Below are positions 1-14,100 of a stretch of 64,000 nucleotides of DNA, one piece after another (position 1 is the first letter of the stretch; each line of letters starts with the position of its first letter). A program made the position numbers and the translations under genes. This DNA is from Hirudo medicinalis. Its lineage: Eukaryota; Annelida; Clitellata; Hirudinida; Hirudinidae. The DNA lies in contig MPNW01000069.1 in NCBI GenBank assembly GCA_011800805.1, positions 28,340 to 92,339 of the forward strand. The letters are read 5' to 3'. The notes beneath the pieces were generated by a model. The model was not told the origin of the DNA. It saw only the letters and a program-made list of their open reading frames with translations, and did no database searches.

Positions 1-38
1 GTAATGATTGTGATGGTGGTGGTGGTGATGACGACGAC

Positions 39-69
<31 letters not shown>

Positions 70-130
70 GTAATGATGATGGTGATGATGACGATGATGA
101 TGATGATGGTAATGATGGTGGTGATGATGA
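1..130. repeat. (GAT)n-rich microsatellite
   Basis: Imperfect trinucleotide array of GAT, GGT and GAC units from the first base of the window to about 130. It may continue to the left. Confidence 0.9.
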
Positions 131-1177
131 CAAAGCTGATCGATGTCTCGTTGTGAAAACATCACCGAGATGGACTTTTCCTCTTCACTTGTCTCGTCAT
201 ATTTTTAAAAATGTCTCAAATGATTCAATTGTCGTTCGTTTGTTCATTCGTTCAATTATTAATTTCTTTGTGCCACAAATTCATTTCGATTTCTGAATCC
301 TAACATCACAGTTATTCGACTTTATGCGACTGTGATTCAGTCTGTGACAACAGCACAAGCACACAAGGACACCAGCGGCCACTCGGATCAAAGGAGTGAG
401 TTGTAATTAAAGGAGGAAGTGAGTGTATGCGCACTTCATTTGCTTGCTCGCGCTGCCACGTGCTTTGATGTCAGCCACACTTCCCTCAGTCACGTGACTC
501 TGACTTTGTCTCCCTTCCTTTCTCTCTGCCTGGAAGATGAGGGAGACGTGGGATGACTTGGAACGGAGGAGCGGATGAGGAGGAAAACATCGATCGATGA
601 CATCTCGATTCTTCGTGTTTGCTCACCTCGTTCAGTTGAAATGGAAGTGCCTGTTGTTATGGATTTGTGAACGCCGCGATGTCGTCCATTGCAATAGTTT
701 TTTTTTTTTTTTTTTTTGAGGAATCAAAGACGGATCTGATGAGGACTTTATTTTGCTTTCATCGCTGGAAAATCATGCCCGGTCACGTTCCAGGACTGGA
801 ATCGTAGGACGGTAATTAACTTTCAAGTCCTCTCTCCTTCATTGGAGACTTGTTGACTCCGAACCGTGATCAACCAGTTCTCTCTGCCGCCGTGTTGACT
901 TAAACCCGGCTAAACAGTCCATGGACATGATCTGTGTTCTGATTGCGATGTGAGGCCAACGCAAACATTCTCCAATTACGGACGAACCGTTTTTTGCTCC
1001 CAACTGTGCCCAAAGGTTTCGACTTTTACAACTTTGCAGACGAATTTGAGGCGATTTGATTGGAGAAGAAAAATTTTATTTATTTTAAAAGTTGTGATAT
1101 GAAGTTGTTTTGGCTGTTGTTGTTGTTAGTGTATGGAATGAAAGTGAATGTGAAAATGAAAATGAATGTGAAATGTT
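131..1177. other. Non-coding stretch, GC-richer than average
   Basis: No open frame with exon-like borders was found. Positions 350-1000 are noticeably richer in G and C than the surrounding intergenic DNA and hold a poly-T run near 700. This could be a promoter or 5' untranslated region of a gene to the left, or 3' flank of the LDH-type gene. Nothing in it decides between these. Confidence 0.4.
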
Positions 1178-4100
1178 CTAGATCTTTATGCTGTCAATGA
1201 TGCGTCGTAACATGCGTGCCGTTTCTTGGAGGGCCTTAACTTCCTGCGGTTCGAGGGTCAAGTTGATGATATGGCTCACCCCATTGGCCCCGAGAATGCA
1301 GGGCACGCTCAGGTAGGATTCCTCGTGGATGCCACACCACCCGTCCGGCTGGGTGCTGATCGGATAAACGATGTGTTGGTCCTTGATGACTGCCTCACAC
1401 AGCCTGGCCACCATGATGCCTAAGCCCCAATTGGTGAAGCCCTTCAATTTTACGATTTCGTGGCTTGCTCCAACGACCTGCTTGTGTAGCTGTGGTGATG
1501 CATTGACATGGATAAATTTAAAGGCATTATAAAATATAAATTGCAAACATAAATATTTGATTTTTGAGCCAATTTTCATATGTGGGGAGAGATTGTATGA
1601 AGCACACATGGTCTTTTGGTCAAACATGGTTTTGAATGAACAAAACATGAATCTTACATTTTGTACATTTTACATGCAGTTCTCTAAAAACAATTCGGAA
1701 GAGATTTTTAAGATTTAGCAAGACTTCATTTTTAAGAAAATTTGGAAGTGGATCCATCATTTTCTGGGCTGCTATTTGTTTTACTTGATTCGTTAGAGCT
1801 GATGATCTTTGTGAGAAAGAAGACAAATTCCAACTTAATAAAGCTATCTTTCGACAAGATAATGCCTCCATTCACACGTCCCAAAGTCCCAAAGTTGTTC
1901 TTCCAAAAGAGGGATCTCAAAGTTTTGAAGTGTCCAGTTCGTTCTCAAGACCGAAAAAAAATCAGATCGAAAAAAAGTATATTGCAATGGAAGGTTCTGA
2001 CATCCAGGAAACAACTCTGAAATTGCTTGAAAGAATTTGTTGGACGAGCGGACTTTGAAATTCTTCTTAGAATCAATAAAAAATCGATTTGAGGAGGTAA
2101 TTATTGAGAGGAGTTTAATTATACACTGTTCATATTTATATTTGCAATTGATCCTGCAAAATAAAGATTTGGCTGTCATAATGGTCGCCGGTTTTCAATT
2201 CTTTGCGCATTTTTGGATTTTTGTTTAAATTGCCAAAAGTTTTATTATCGAAATTAATATCTCTTCCAACTACGATAAAAAAAACAACCACTCGCATGTC
2301 GCAAGCTTATGTTGCAATGTGCAATCTACTGTAATCAATCGCTCGTTAACCTGGTCCCAATTCTCAGGGTCCCTCTCAGAATGTTCACCAGCTGTCGGTG
2401 TGAGGTCCCTGAGTTTTGTTCCTGCCACGTTCACCCCACTCCAGATGGGGATGCTGGAATCACCGTGTTCCCCGAGGATGTAAGCCTGGACGCTGTGGGG
2501 TGCGACTCCGAGCCTTTCGCTTATTAGATACCTGCAAGGTTAAGGTGAGTTTGTGGTCATGACAATTTGTTGATTAATAATTGTATTCATATTAAATATT
2601 ACAAATTAATGTTTATTACTTTTTTAAACAATAGATTAATTACAAATCATCTTTAAGAGGAGCTGTCAATGGTAACCGGATCAATATTCTCTTTAAAAAT
2701 CTACTCAGTCCAAATTTAGTCACAAAACGTTGAAACTTGAAAAGAAAATTGAATAATTATCATAAATTAATTACGCCATGAAAAGTGTTCATGTTCTGAA
2801 AGATCTTTGAAAACCACAGAATCAACTTAAAATATTTGTGCTCAACAATATTATTAACAACAATTTGAATGTAAAATGTTTGTTGGTTTGTTTGTTGGTT
2901 TGTTTTGTTTGTTGGTTTGTTTTGTTTGTTGGTTTGTTTGTTGGTTTGTTTTGTTTGTTGGTTTGTTTGTTGGTTTGTTTTTGTACCTGAAACGACTTGA
3001 ATCAAGCAACGTTCCTGAACCGAATACCTGAAGTGTTGGAAAACATTTCATTGCTTAACATCAACATAATTATAATCATAATAATTATACTGACTAAATT
3101 ATGATGGCTTACTTAAGTATTTAATAAATTAAGCCTTGAAGTGATGTGCTGATGTTATTAAGATGCTATGATGATGATGCTATTATTGCTCCTAATGGCT
3201 AGCCAGCAATAATAATGTCAGCGACATAAAATAAAAATGATTGAATTTAATGAGTAAAAGAAAGTTTATTAAATTTACGTGCTAAGTAATTCACCACCTG
3301 CAATAACTATAATAATTGATAATATAATTACAACATTAATGATAAGCAATTTATTAATCAAATCATCACTTTATGATTTAAAGGAATAATTGTATTTATA
3401 TAGAAATATTTTATAAGGCTTAATAATAGACTAAAGGAGACTGCAGAATTGTATGAACACTTTATGCTTCGGCAGACCACTGATCTTCCAAGCCACCCAG
3501 GCCATGATGTCGCAAGGGTTCGTCACTACCATGAGGATCGTGTCCGGATTGTACTTCATAATTTGTGGGATGATGGACTTAAATTCAAATAATAATGCTA
3601 ATTAGTAATAATAGAACATTAATAACTTATTCATAACAACTGCAAATTAATTGTTGGCGAATTAACAATAACATTTTGAAAACCCCATTATTTAAGTTTA
3701 ATTCCAACCTTGTAAATTGTGACATTCTTGGCCACAAGATCCAGCCTCGATTCGTCGGGTGAGTGCCTCGCTCCAGCTGTTATGACGCAGATCTTGCTGT
3801 TCGACGACACGCTGTAATCAGAATCTGCCGCAATCCGAACCGCTCCACCGTAAAATGCCAGTCCGTGCACCAAGTCCATCTGCTCTCCCAGGCAGATCTC
3901 TTTCCGGGCATCCACCAGACAAAGATCCGAGCATATACCCATGGACAGTAGGGAGAAGGCTGATGCCATCCCTACGGCTCCGCAGCCCACCACGGTAATT
4001 CGACTGCCGGAAAACCGAGTCTGAAACGGATGACATTTTAGATTTAGGAACTTTTAAATATAGGTACTTTAATCAACTATTTTATAATTATTAACGCATA

Positions 4101-4660
4101 ACTTAACGATTACGGATTGTAATGTTTCAAACTATATATAATAATTGCAAATAGTGTCAATAACAATAATAATGTTCATCTAATAGGTGCCTCGTGGGAG
4201 ATTATTATCTCAATAAAAGTTAATTGTAAGCAGTGCAGTACCAACACTAGTATTGTAATAAAATAATAAGTATCAATACCAGCATGTATTGCCACATTAT
4301 TTCCATTGTTGTACTTCACACAACCCTCACTGTCGAGACGACTTTCACTCTTAAATACTATTTACGATCATTCCTTAATTCGAATAACACATCAATTTCA
4401 ACGTGGTCGTCTGGCTCAAATCTTCAAACACCACCTAAATTCAACGCCAAGTTTGACGCTCAGCAATCTCATCAGACAGAAAAGCGCCACACATTCCAAA
4501 GTGAGATTCAAATGCAACAGAAACTCTCACGAACACCTCACCACACCGAAGCAAATAAGTGAAAGCAATGTGTGACCTCTGAGACCAACTCCTTGAAAAT
4601 CATCTTCGTGTACGTTGGACCCCTCTTGGCAGCTTCCGAAGTAGCGCAGTCAGTCGTCAT
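1178..4660 (-). CDS. L-lactate dehydrogenase-type enzyme, six exons
   Basis: NAD-dependent 2-hydroxyacid dehydrogenase of the LDH/MDH family, expected in the cytosol to interconvert pyruvate and lactate. Coding exons in transcript order: 4660-4577, 4020-3709, 3577-3461, 3027-2987, 2531-2351, 1489-1178 (stop TAG). All junctions are in phase and give 348 codons. Visible family marks: nucleotide-binding GCGAVG, the Asp of LVDARKE, the substrate Arg in DESRLDL, Asp and Arg in LLDSSRFRY, the catalytic His in GEHGDSS, and the Thr of GFTNWG. The loop that sets substrate choice reads [11 protein letters not shown], where animal LDH has AGARQQEGESR, so the residue aligned with Gln102 is His. The N-terminal exon was chosen because its ATG opens a 28-codon frame ending at a phase-0 donor. 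NOMO lies upstream on the same strand, its stop 540 bp from this start. The family is certain; lactate specificity is not. Confidence 0.9.
2878..2981. repeat. TTTGTTGG-type minisatellite in an LDH intron
   Basis: About 100 bp of alternating TTTGTTGG and TTTGTTTTG units directly 3' (in transcript order) of the 41-nt exon at 2987-3027. It also creates long spurious Asn/Lys/Pro/Thr-rich frames on the minus strand. Confidence 0.85.
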
Positions 4661-5199
4661 ATCCGATGTGACTGCTGTTAGATTTCACTCAATCGAATCA
4701 ATTACCTCACAAGAATTAATTACCTTACAAGAATCAACTCCAAGCGACGAAATAAACAAGGAGCGTCACCGATACGCCGATGACGTCATCGAAGATACGA
4801 ATGTGGTTAGCGGGGTTCAAGTCGCATTCAACTCAAAATAAAATGACAAAACTTATGTTTAATTTACAAAGACTCCACAAATACAACGGAAGGGGTTGAA
4901 ATAATAAACGCAAGAGGAAGCATCGATGAAATGATGAGCAACCCATAAACGTATTCAAATCAATCAATCAGTCAATCAACGTAATTTTAATAACCATAAA
5001 CAATGTGATTGCACTTTTGATATTATTCAGCTGCACATCCACTGAATTTCCATCCTTGAAACCTGTTTTCCAGATGGAATTCTCGTGGTCTGCACATTCA
5101 TAAAACCTCAGCGATCGTCAACAAACCTAGGTAGGTATGGTTAAAAGTTGTAGAAACATTTTGAAATAAATAATAACACAAGAGAAACGGTCGACAAGA
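4661..5199. other. Spacer between NOMO 3' end and LDH-type start
   Basis: 540 bp between the NOMO stop codon and the LDH-type start, both transcribed leftward. It must hold the NOMO 3' untranslated region and the LDH-type promoter. I see no further exon and no clear TATA box. Confidence 0.4.
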
Positions 5200-8100
5200 T
5201 TAGATCTTCTTTGCTTTTTGTTTCTTCTTCGACGGAGCTTCGTTCAGGAATTCGGCCGCGATCGAATCCACGGGAGGCTGAGGAGTCGGGGAGGGGGACG
5301 AACTTGCGGAGACTCTCGACGCCAACGTCGAGAAGATGAATAACACATGGTGGGTAATGACGGGGAGCACCTGGTCGATATAAACACAACTTCGAATTAC
5401 ACAATAGTGCCCATTTGATTTGTTTAATTGCTCATAAGGAATGCTGAGTATCCAACACAGCACATTGGAAAGGCAACAATTTAAAGACTCAACCAGTAAA
5501 CATCAACTTGCCTGCTTGCGATTGTAGCAAATGTAGAGGACAAGGATAGTCAGAGGCAGAACGAGAAGGGAACTGTGGGCAAGCTCCTGGTCACCAACTT
5601 TGTACTGCAATGTCATTTTAATGGTCAACTTCATAATTAAAGTAAAATTAATTTAAAAAAATAATTTTATTAAATGTTCGGCACTTGGAACTCAAGCGAA
5701 ATCATTATTTGTAACAAACACTATGCGTATAACGCGACTCATAATTAATTCCATAACGAAACAAGTGATAATTCTTTTTGTTAAGCACAGAAAACTTTGG
5801 AATTTCCTGAAGACCAGGATAGCAACAAACCTGTGGGTGAAAGTGAAGAGTGAAGTGCTTGAAAGGAGAGTCAGCTTTGAACTGAAGTTCAGGAAGTGAA
5901 AAGTTGAAGTGAGACCTCGACAAGGTGCTCGTGAGTCTCAACAAGTAGTTCTGAAAATAAGTTAAGTATTAGCATCGTGTGCAAAACATATCGAACGACA
6001 CAAATAATGTTGAGCAAGAAATGTCATATGAAAGATTTTAAGAACAAATACTTCAAGGCATTTAAAAATGTATCAAACACATAGCATTCGAGTTCTTTTT
6101 TTGTTACAAACGAACAGAAATAAACACGATGCAACAACATCGTGCAAAAGAAAGACCTGGTTGTCGATGGGGATGGACGAAAAGTAGAAGAACGGGGAGG
6201 GTCCAAGGTTCGTGGTGTGTTGCGGGGCATCAAGATTCGATTCTTGCAACAAGTGAACCTGGACAACAATCGTCAAATATTACTTTGCAGTTGATTTAAT
6301 CACCAACAAATTATTACTTTAGACATTCAAGAACACAAGAAATAATTAATAACAAATTAATAATTTCCAACGACTTAATCACATCATTATTTATGGTTGA
6401 TGGTCACATTAAAGCAATACGTTGCATTTACTTTTAAGCCTAACAATGATAATTATTAATTTAATGATAGTATTCATTATTACATGATAATTAATTATTA
6501 ATACAATTAAAAAGTTTCTAACATGCTAATTAAAGATAATAATAATGAATTTCTCTTAACAGGTGATGAACAAGGACTTCATTCCAAGTACACCTGCATC
6601 ATCACCACACACCTTGATGGAGTTGAGATGTTCCTGGGGAGCAATGACTCTTCCGCTGATGTCCATCGTTCCGATCCTCCTGAACGCCACAAACTTCATG
6701 TCGTGGATGTCCGAGTTTACAACCTGATGTAATAAGTTACGATGACACACGTGCCACGTCATGACATTGCAATCGAAGTTAATGAACTTCAACATCGTGT
6801 CTTTGGCACTTCTGCCAGAGCAAGTTATATAACATTATAAAACTATATTATTATATATTAATACTAACTTATATAAAATATATTATTATATATTAATAAA
6901 AACTATATTATTAATATTATTTCGAAAAGACGAGCGGCAAAAAGTTCCACGAGTATAATTTAAAAATGTTTAAAATTGTTGAAAAATAATCTTCGTGCAT
7001 TTTGAAGTGGCTTCAAAGTTAAACAACCTCGAGTTGAATCTGTTTTGGTGACGTTCTTTCGATGATTGCATTGAGGTCCTTATCATCCTTCATCCTCACG
7101 ATGTAATTGCATCCAGGCTAAAAATTGAATTAATAAAACTTACAATTTACTTACTTTAAATTGTTAAAATATTACACAATTACATAACTTAGCAACATAA
7201 TCTTGCACAGCATTTCCAAGCATTTAAAGAGCTACGAAAGTGCTCACCTTAAGACCTCTGATCCTGATGGATCCATCCACCTCAGTCTTGCTCTCCTCCT
7301 GGTGGTCCTGGCACTGAACACCTTCCCCACCAAAAGTCACTGCCTCCAAGTAAACACCCACCTCTGCTTCTCCATTCAGTGATGTCACCTGACCATAGCA
7401 GCTGCAAATATTTACAAACCATCTAAAAGGTGATCAATCTGAATATTGATAATTAACTGAAACTGCAGTAAATATTAAAAAATATATAAACAACCTCGCT
7501 CACATCAACGCTCGCTCGCTAATTAATAACACTACGTCACTATAACTTGCTTTAATAAGTAAAAGTAATCTATTGAAATGGATGAAGAAGCCCTTCCTAC
7601 CTGAAGGCCACCCTCTTGGCAATGATGTCCACCTGAACTGTTGCTCCTTCCTCGACCTCGATGAACTTTGAAGAGGGTTCAAATTCGTACTCCTTCATCA
7701 TCGGCTTCAAGAAATATTGCCCGGGTCCCTGAGCATTGACGAGGAATTAACACAATATTTTAATAGGAATAAACAAACATTTTAATCAGAATTGTTCAAA
7801 TATTTTAATCACAATTGTTTAAATATTTTAATCGTAATTAACAAGAGCATACAAGGTTTGTGAAGACAAGAGCTTCATTTTCCTGAGTGACAGCATTCTT
7901 CCTGAAACTCTCACCGCCACTCAACGAGAGAAGCACTCCGGGTAAATCCACACCTGTGTTTTCATCAGTCACCTGTGCATTAAAAAGTGAACAAAGTGTC
8001 CACACTGAATTCATTTCCATAATAATTTACTACTTTATCATTTATGATTTTCAAAAATGGCAAGCTATTACCAACCTTGACAATAATTTCTGCCAACTTT

Positions 8101-11100
8101 GAAGCCTTGAAGAAACCAGGCTGGCCATCAACTGAACTGAAGGCATAACCAGACCTTGAAACTGTGATCTCATATTTCAAACTGCCATCAATGGGGCCAA
8201 TCCTTAAATAAATAATAATTTAAGCTAATAAATTAAGCAACACCAAGTAATTGTATCAATAATAACTAATAATGCCATAACTATATGATAGTAACAAGCA
8301 TTTAAATTTCTCAGACAACAAATATGACACAGATCTCTAATCTTAAAGCTTCCAAGATGATTTCCACAAAGATATCATAATCACCTGTATTTTCCTTGCT
8401 CGTTTGTCACCGCATTGATGGTCTTGCCGTTGTTCAAGGAAATGGTGACATCAGCTCCAGAGAGGGCAGGAACGACCTCACCCTCGATGAAAGCTCCCAG
8501 TCGTCCAATGAAGGAAGACCTGCCAGAAGGGCAGAGGTCTGCAAAAGAACAGATAGTAAAGTTTATAGTAAAGTGCTGCTCGTAATTCTGTTTAACAGTC
8601 ACAAAACATTACTAATTTGTAATTTATGAGAATAATTTATTAAACTGAACTTAAACAATATGTCTGGCTTAAGAAATTCTTTCGCTCAGCTCAAAACACA
8701 ATGAAAAACATTATTAAATAAATATTGTATTTTAAATGAAATAAAGTAATATTCATGTAGAGAAATAATCGGTCTAAAGCACGTTAAAGCTCATTAACCG
8801 GCAGCACCAAAAGAAGCACACACCTGACTCCACCGTCACTCGTGTCGTCCGAGGTTCAAACAGAAGGATTCCCGAACTCAATGACACCGAAAATGTCTCG
8901 GTTGCCCTGCAATTATTCGACACAAAACCAAGTTAAACAAACCATTTCGTTTCATTGTTAATTATGAAAACATTGAGAAATATTGTTTTAGACAATAATA
9001 ACATGTGAAACGGTGAAGCAACCTGGCCCAATGCTGGATCGTGTACTCGAACTTCTTAGAGTCGGACGAAGTTTTGCTCAGCTTCAGAGGTCCGATCTCT
9101 ATGGTTTTGCCATCCTGGTCGCTAAAGTTGCCAAAATTATTGAAAAGCGAAATTTAAAAAAAGCCTGTGACAGACCGTCCTTGCAATTCATCTCTAAATA
9201 TCAAACAGCAGCGCAACGTAGTTTTACTCTCAATCATCTCAACAGAAAATGTGGGAGAAAGTAGAAATCGACGAAGCATAAAAATAAAACACCTGACGAG
9301 AGCCGTGATGTCGTCCTGCCGAGAAGCAGTCGTCACCGAGATTTCGACCTTGTGAAGAACAGCCGCCAAAGACAGCACTCCTCCGAGGGAACTGTCGATC
9401 GAGTTCCAATTAAAATCTCATTTAAACATTGCATCGTTACTTTTCAATTTAATTTCTAAACGATATCTAAATAATCTCAACAAATCAACACCCCTTCACT
9501 CTCAGACATTAATAATCAGTAATAATGATTAAGTCGAACGATCAGATTACAAAGCATTACAAATTAATTGAATTAATTTGCGACTGACGTGTCGTATTTG
9601 TAGGATTCGCTTTCAAACCGATGGCAAGAATCGATGCTGATGAGGTAAGCACCTGCTTCCTTCAAGCAGAATTTGTTCAGACCACGTGATAGGTCAAAGT
9701 TCAACGAAAGGTCGTCAGAGTGCTTGAAGAGAGGATCAAATATCTGAGTTGAACAAGAACAATTAAAGTTACCATTAATATTGACTATTTCTATAATTTC
9801 AATTAAATCGTCTGCAGCTGATATCTTCTGCCGACGAAAACTCACCAAGCGGGCATCGTGAGTGAGGCTACATACGACCATGTACCCAGAGTGGACAAAA
9901 AGTAATCCGCTCACATCCTTGTCGATCACATTCACTCGGAAGGTCTTTTCGAGCCAGCACCACTTCTCGTTCTGCACGGTCACTGGAAATACAAGCAGCA
10001 CGTTGATCTAAGAATTGTGACGAACAATATAAAAAACTACAAACTTACATTCGTAACTTCCTGCCATTATGTTTTCAAATTGAAAATCTAATGAATTCGT
10101 GTCCGAGGAGACCTTGATAGTTGAATGGCATTGTGAATTAATAAGATAATTCATTGAATTAATATTAAGCACTTCACATTTGATTCTGGTTGATCAATTT
10201 ACTTGTGAGCAAGTAATAGCTTGATGTTTAAGATTGTAAAAAGGTTGTTTACCTCCAAAACCTTTTGGTCTTCAAATTTGTTTGAACTCTGGAGAACCAC
10301 CTGCAAGACGCCACAACTCTCTGATGAAAAAAATTGAGATTTTTAGGCACATGTTTAATGTATTTATGCTCAAACACATTTTTAATTCAACGGATGCATT
10401 TATCACGACATACCAAGACATTTGATGCTTCCAGAAATCCTGGCATGGAATTGAGAGAACGTGACTCCGTCGACAGGTGAGTCGACCACCTGAACGATAT
10501 TTTCGTACGGTAAAAGTCTGAAGCCGACATTTCTTTCTTCTTCGGTGATTTTCGTCTGAAGTTCCAAATTGAAACTAAATTATCTGCACTCAAATGAAAT
10601 GTCAAAGAAAAAACTTTTGAAAAGATAGCAGTTATTTCAAAAAAGCATAAACAGGTTTAACGTTACAATTTGTTTCCTTCCAACAGAAAGATACTGAGGC
10701 CGATTTGCAATTAATTGATTGACATATAATTATTTTACAGCTAGGATATACAAATCAGCTCGAGGGGTTGTTTTCCTGCATGTGGCGATAATGGCAAGTC
10801 GTCACGTGTCGTGTTCGCAACCCAGCTCGTACCGCTACATGCGACAAAAATGTCTCTGCACGTGATGCTACATAAGTGAAGTATATTTACATTTTACTGT
10901 TAATGAGACTTTTACTCATTCGTGCACCTGGTTTGGTTCCTTAGGGAGTTCAACGAACAATACTAACGGAGCACTTGTACGATCCTCGGGCAGCAAACGT
11001 GCAGAAGCTTCCATCTTCCAGCGTCAAAACTTTGGTATATTTTTCTCCTTTTCCACTGAAGAACGTGACTTCTCTCGATCCGCTCGGAAAGTTCATGTAC

Positions 11101-14100
11101 GTGTCGTTCACGATGATCCTTCCGCACACCTCAAACCTAAACGATTGTTGGATTACATTACATTTTTACAACCACATTCTGATGAGAAACTAAATCCAAT
11201 AAAAATAAAAATGTTTGAGCAATAACTCGTTCTGATCACATGATTGAATTAATAATTAGACAGAGAATCATTTACTAACTAATGTTACAATAAATAATGT
11301 TAGAATCACCGTTGCTACCTTCACGTCCCTAAATTAAAGATGCAACAATTTAAAAGGCTTGGCTAATCGAATAAATTTAATCAACTGAAAATGCTAAATT
11401 CAAATAAAACCAAACAATTAATCGACCGACTTGGATGCGACGAGATCAGGGAGATGAGGAGTGTTTGGAGTGATCTTCACCTCCAAGGAGTCAAACTGCA
11501 TCCTTTGAGCCTCGGCTTTCAACTTGTACGAGCCCGTCTTCATGCCTTCCAGGTGGAACACGCCATTCTCGTCTGCCTTCGTCACTGGAGATCCATTCAC
11601 ATATACATGGGCACCAGGTACCCCCTGTCCCTAAACATTTTCAGAACTTTTAGCATAGATAAATGAAAATAATCTTAATTTAATGTGATTGATGTTAATT
11701 CAAAGTGTCTTGACAGAAGTGTCCTTAGTTGTAACTTAAGTTAATGAGCGACATTTGCTAACTGCCGTTATAAATCAAATGAACCTACATTGGCAGACGT
11801 TTTCACTTTTCCAGAAACTACGAACCCGGCAACTTGAAATGGATCCTACAATGAATTCAAACATTTTATTTGCAAGCAGCAATGCATTTCCATATCCATT
11901 GAAGTTATCAGGTTATTGTAATCTTGCACGCATTGTAAAGGAACAGTCGTGCTGAGGCATTTGCTACCCAGCTTGAGCCACAACGAGCTGTCTCTGGAAT
12001 GGGAGCTATATAAATGGTTATCCAAAGCTATGCTTAACGTGCCATGCAAATGAACTATGTAAATAAATTGTTCAATTGTTATAAGAAATATATAATATTT
12101 CATGATGTCATGAAGTAAACATGAAATGCCACCTTGATGACGAAGGAATCATGTTGAACCATGACATCCACCTGCCTGGGGACACATCATATTTGATCTT
12201 CTCACCTCTGTAGAATGGCACCTGAAAATGAAACAAATTAAACTAATTACTCATAAAATCACAACATTTCCTTCGCATTACATTCAAATTAACTAATTAG
12301 GTTATTAATGTGAATCTAACCCATATTAACTAATATGTTATTAATCCGATCAATCAAATAAGAAGTAATAACATCTTTAAGATATTTCCAAGGTTAGCAC
12401 CAAATAACAAAACTATATTTGATCATTTTATATCAAAAATCTTACCAAGACATAATCACCAGATTGGACAGCTGGAAACTCAAAGCGACCGCTAGCATCA
12501 GAAACGACGGAACAAAGCAGGGTCGTGCCCTCCAAAGCAGGGGCTTGCATGGCGCCCCCATCCCTCGAGCAACCTTTCAGTTCGACGTTTTCAGATCCAA
12601 ACAAGAAAAAGTTCACTCCAGAAACTGGTTCACCATCACTTAAGATTCTTCCCTGAAATAATTTTAAAACTAATTATATTAAAATCAAAGTACAAGAGTT
12701 TAAAAGGATAATCATCGCAACAATAAACGATCGGGTTTGAAAATCCACGAGTTGGTTCAAATGTTGTGCCTTCATTGAAGGTGAGTGGTTACATCAGGAA
12801 GCAATGAAATACATTTGTAAGTTGCAAAACTGTTTTTAATATTTTCTCAAATTTAAAAGCTTCAATGATGTAAGAAATGTTTGGCAAATGTCACTTGATT
12901 CATAATGCACCAAGGAATCCCTTCATTGTTTAAGCATGTGTCTAAACAAATTGTAAGCCAACAAAACATAATAATATTAATACATAATTTTAATATAATA
13001 TTAATACATATTAATTAATGTAATGATATTAATTATTAGTAATTATAATTATAATATCATATTCTGCACAAATGCTTAAATATTATCTGAGCATTCGGAA
13101 CATAAAATTATTTCGAGTCACCTTCACATCAAATCCGGACACCACAATTGTGCTGGCCACTTTTCCTGTTTCTTTTCCCAACGAAACTTTTCCAGTTGCC
13201 TGAAAGTCATGAATATTCAAACATAAATAATGAATAATTTATCAAGTCGGAAACATCTGATCGCAAAGTGTAATCAACTTGATATGTTCAAATATTTCGT
13301 GCGTTAACGCTTTACAGACTGTTGATAAATGTAAACATTGATCAACATTTTTTAAATTTCAAGGAAAAACAAGATTAGAATAACTAAATCAACAATGCAA
13401 TTAAGAAGTCACAAAGTGTGTTTGATTCAGTGAAATAAATGTCTAAAAATATTGGAAGCAAAACACAACAATCAATAACATTCAAGACTCACACTCTCAA
13501 ACTTCCAGACAGGATGAGATGCCTCGACAATGTAATCTCCTGGCAGCACCTTTTCGAAGGTGTAACTGCCACCTGGAACACTCCTTGTTGTCCTCACCAA
13601 CTCCCCACTTGCTGACTTCAAAACCAGGTTCACACCAGCTGGTCCCACCTCATGACCTTTGCTCACCACCTGAAAACATTATTCTCCAGAAATAAAGAAC
13701 AAGCTGGTATTTTTACTTAATTTGATAACATTTGCTGTTTAAATTATGAAAATGTTGATTATTATTCGATTGAATATTAGGATCATCATTCAAAACAATG
13801 CAATACCAAACAAATTGTGGTTAAGAGTTCTTATTGCAATCATTGCCTTCAACTCTGACACTTACAACCAGAATTATCAAATCACAAATCTTAACCAATC
13901 TCACCTTCCCGACAACTCCAAAGCCAGTGAACAAGAAATTGATGTCTTCAGAAAGGGTGCATTTGTCTGTCTTGCCATCGATGGTGATGCTGTAACTCAT
14001 TGGTTCTGATGTCAAATAAAGACCCATTTCAATTTTGTTTGTTACAATGCAAAAATATGTCACGCCACAATTAACTATAATTGCACTGAAGTTTAACGAC

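Noticed and set aside
1742..2179. Overlapping frames on both strands in the LDH intron
   Set aside because: AT-rich intron sequence. The flanking LDH exons splice across it in phase, and no frame has exon borders or a family look.
2760..3051. Asn/Lys/Pro/Thr repeat 'protein' on the minus strand
   Set aside because: Product of the TTTGTTGG minisatellite. Only the 41-nt LDH exon at 2987-3027 within it is real.
4284..4841. Plus-strand frames of about 90 codons
   Set aside because: They lie over an LDH intron and the antisense of LDH exon 1 (4577-4660), whose minus-strand reading matches the family.
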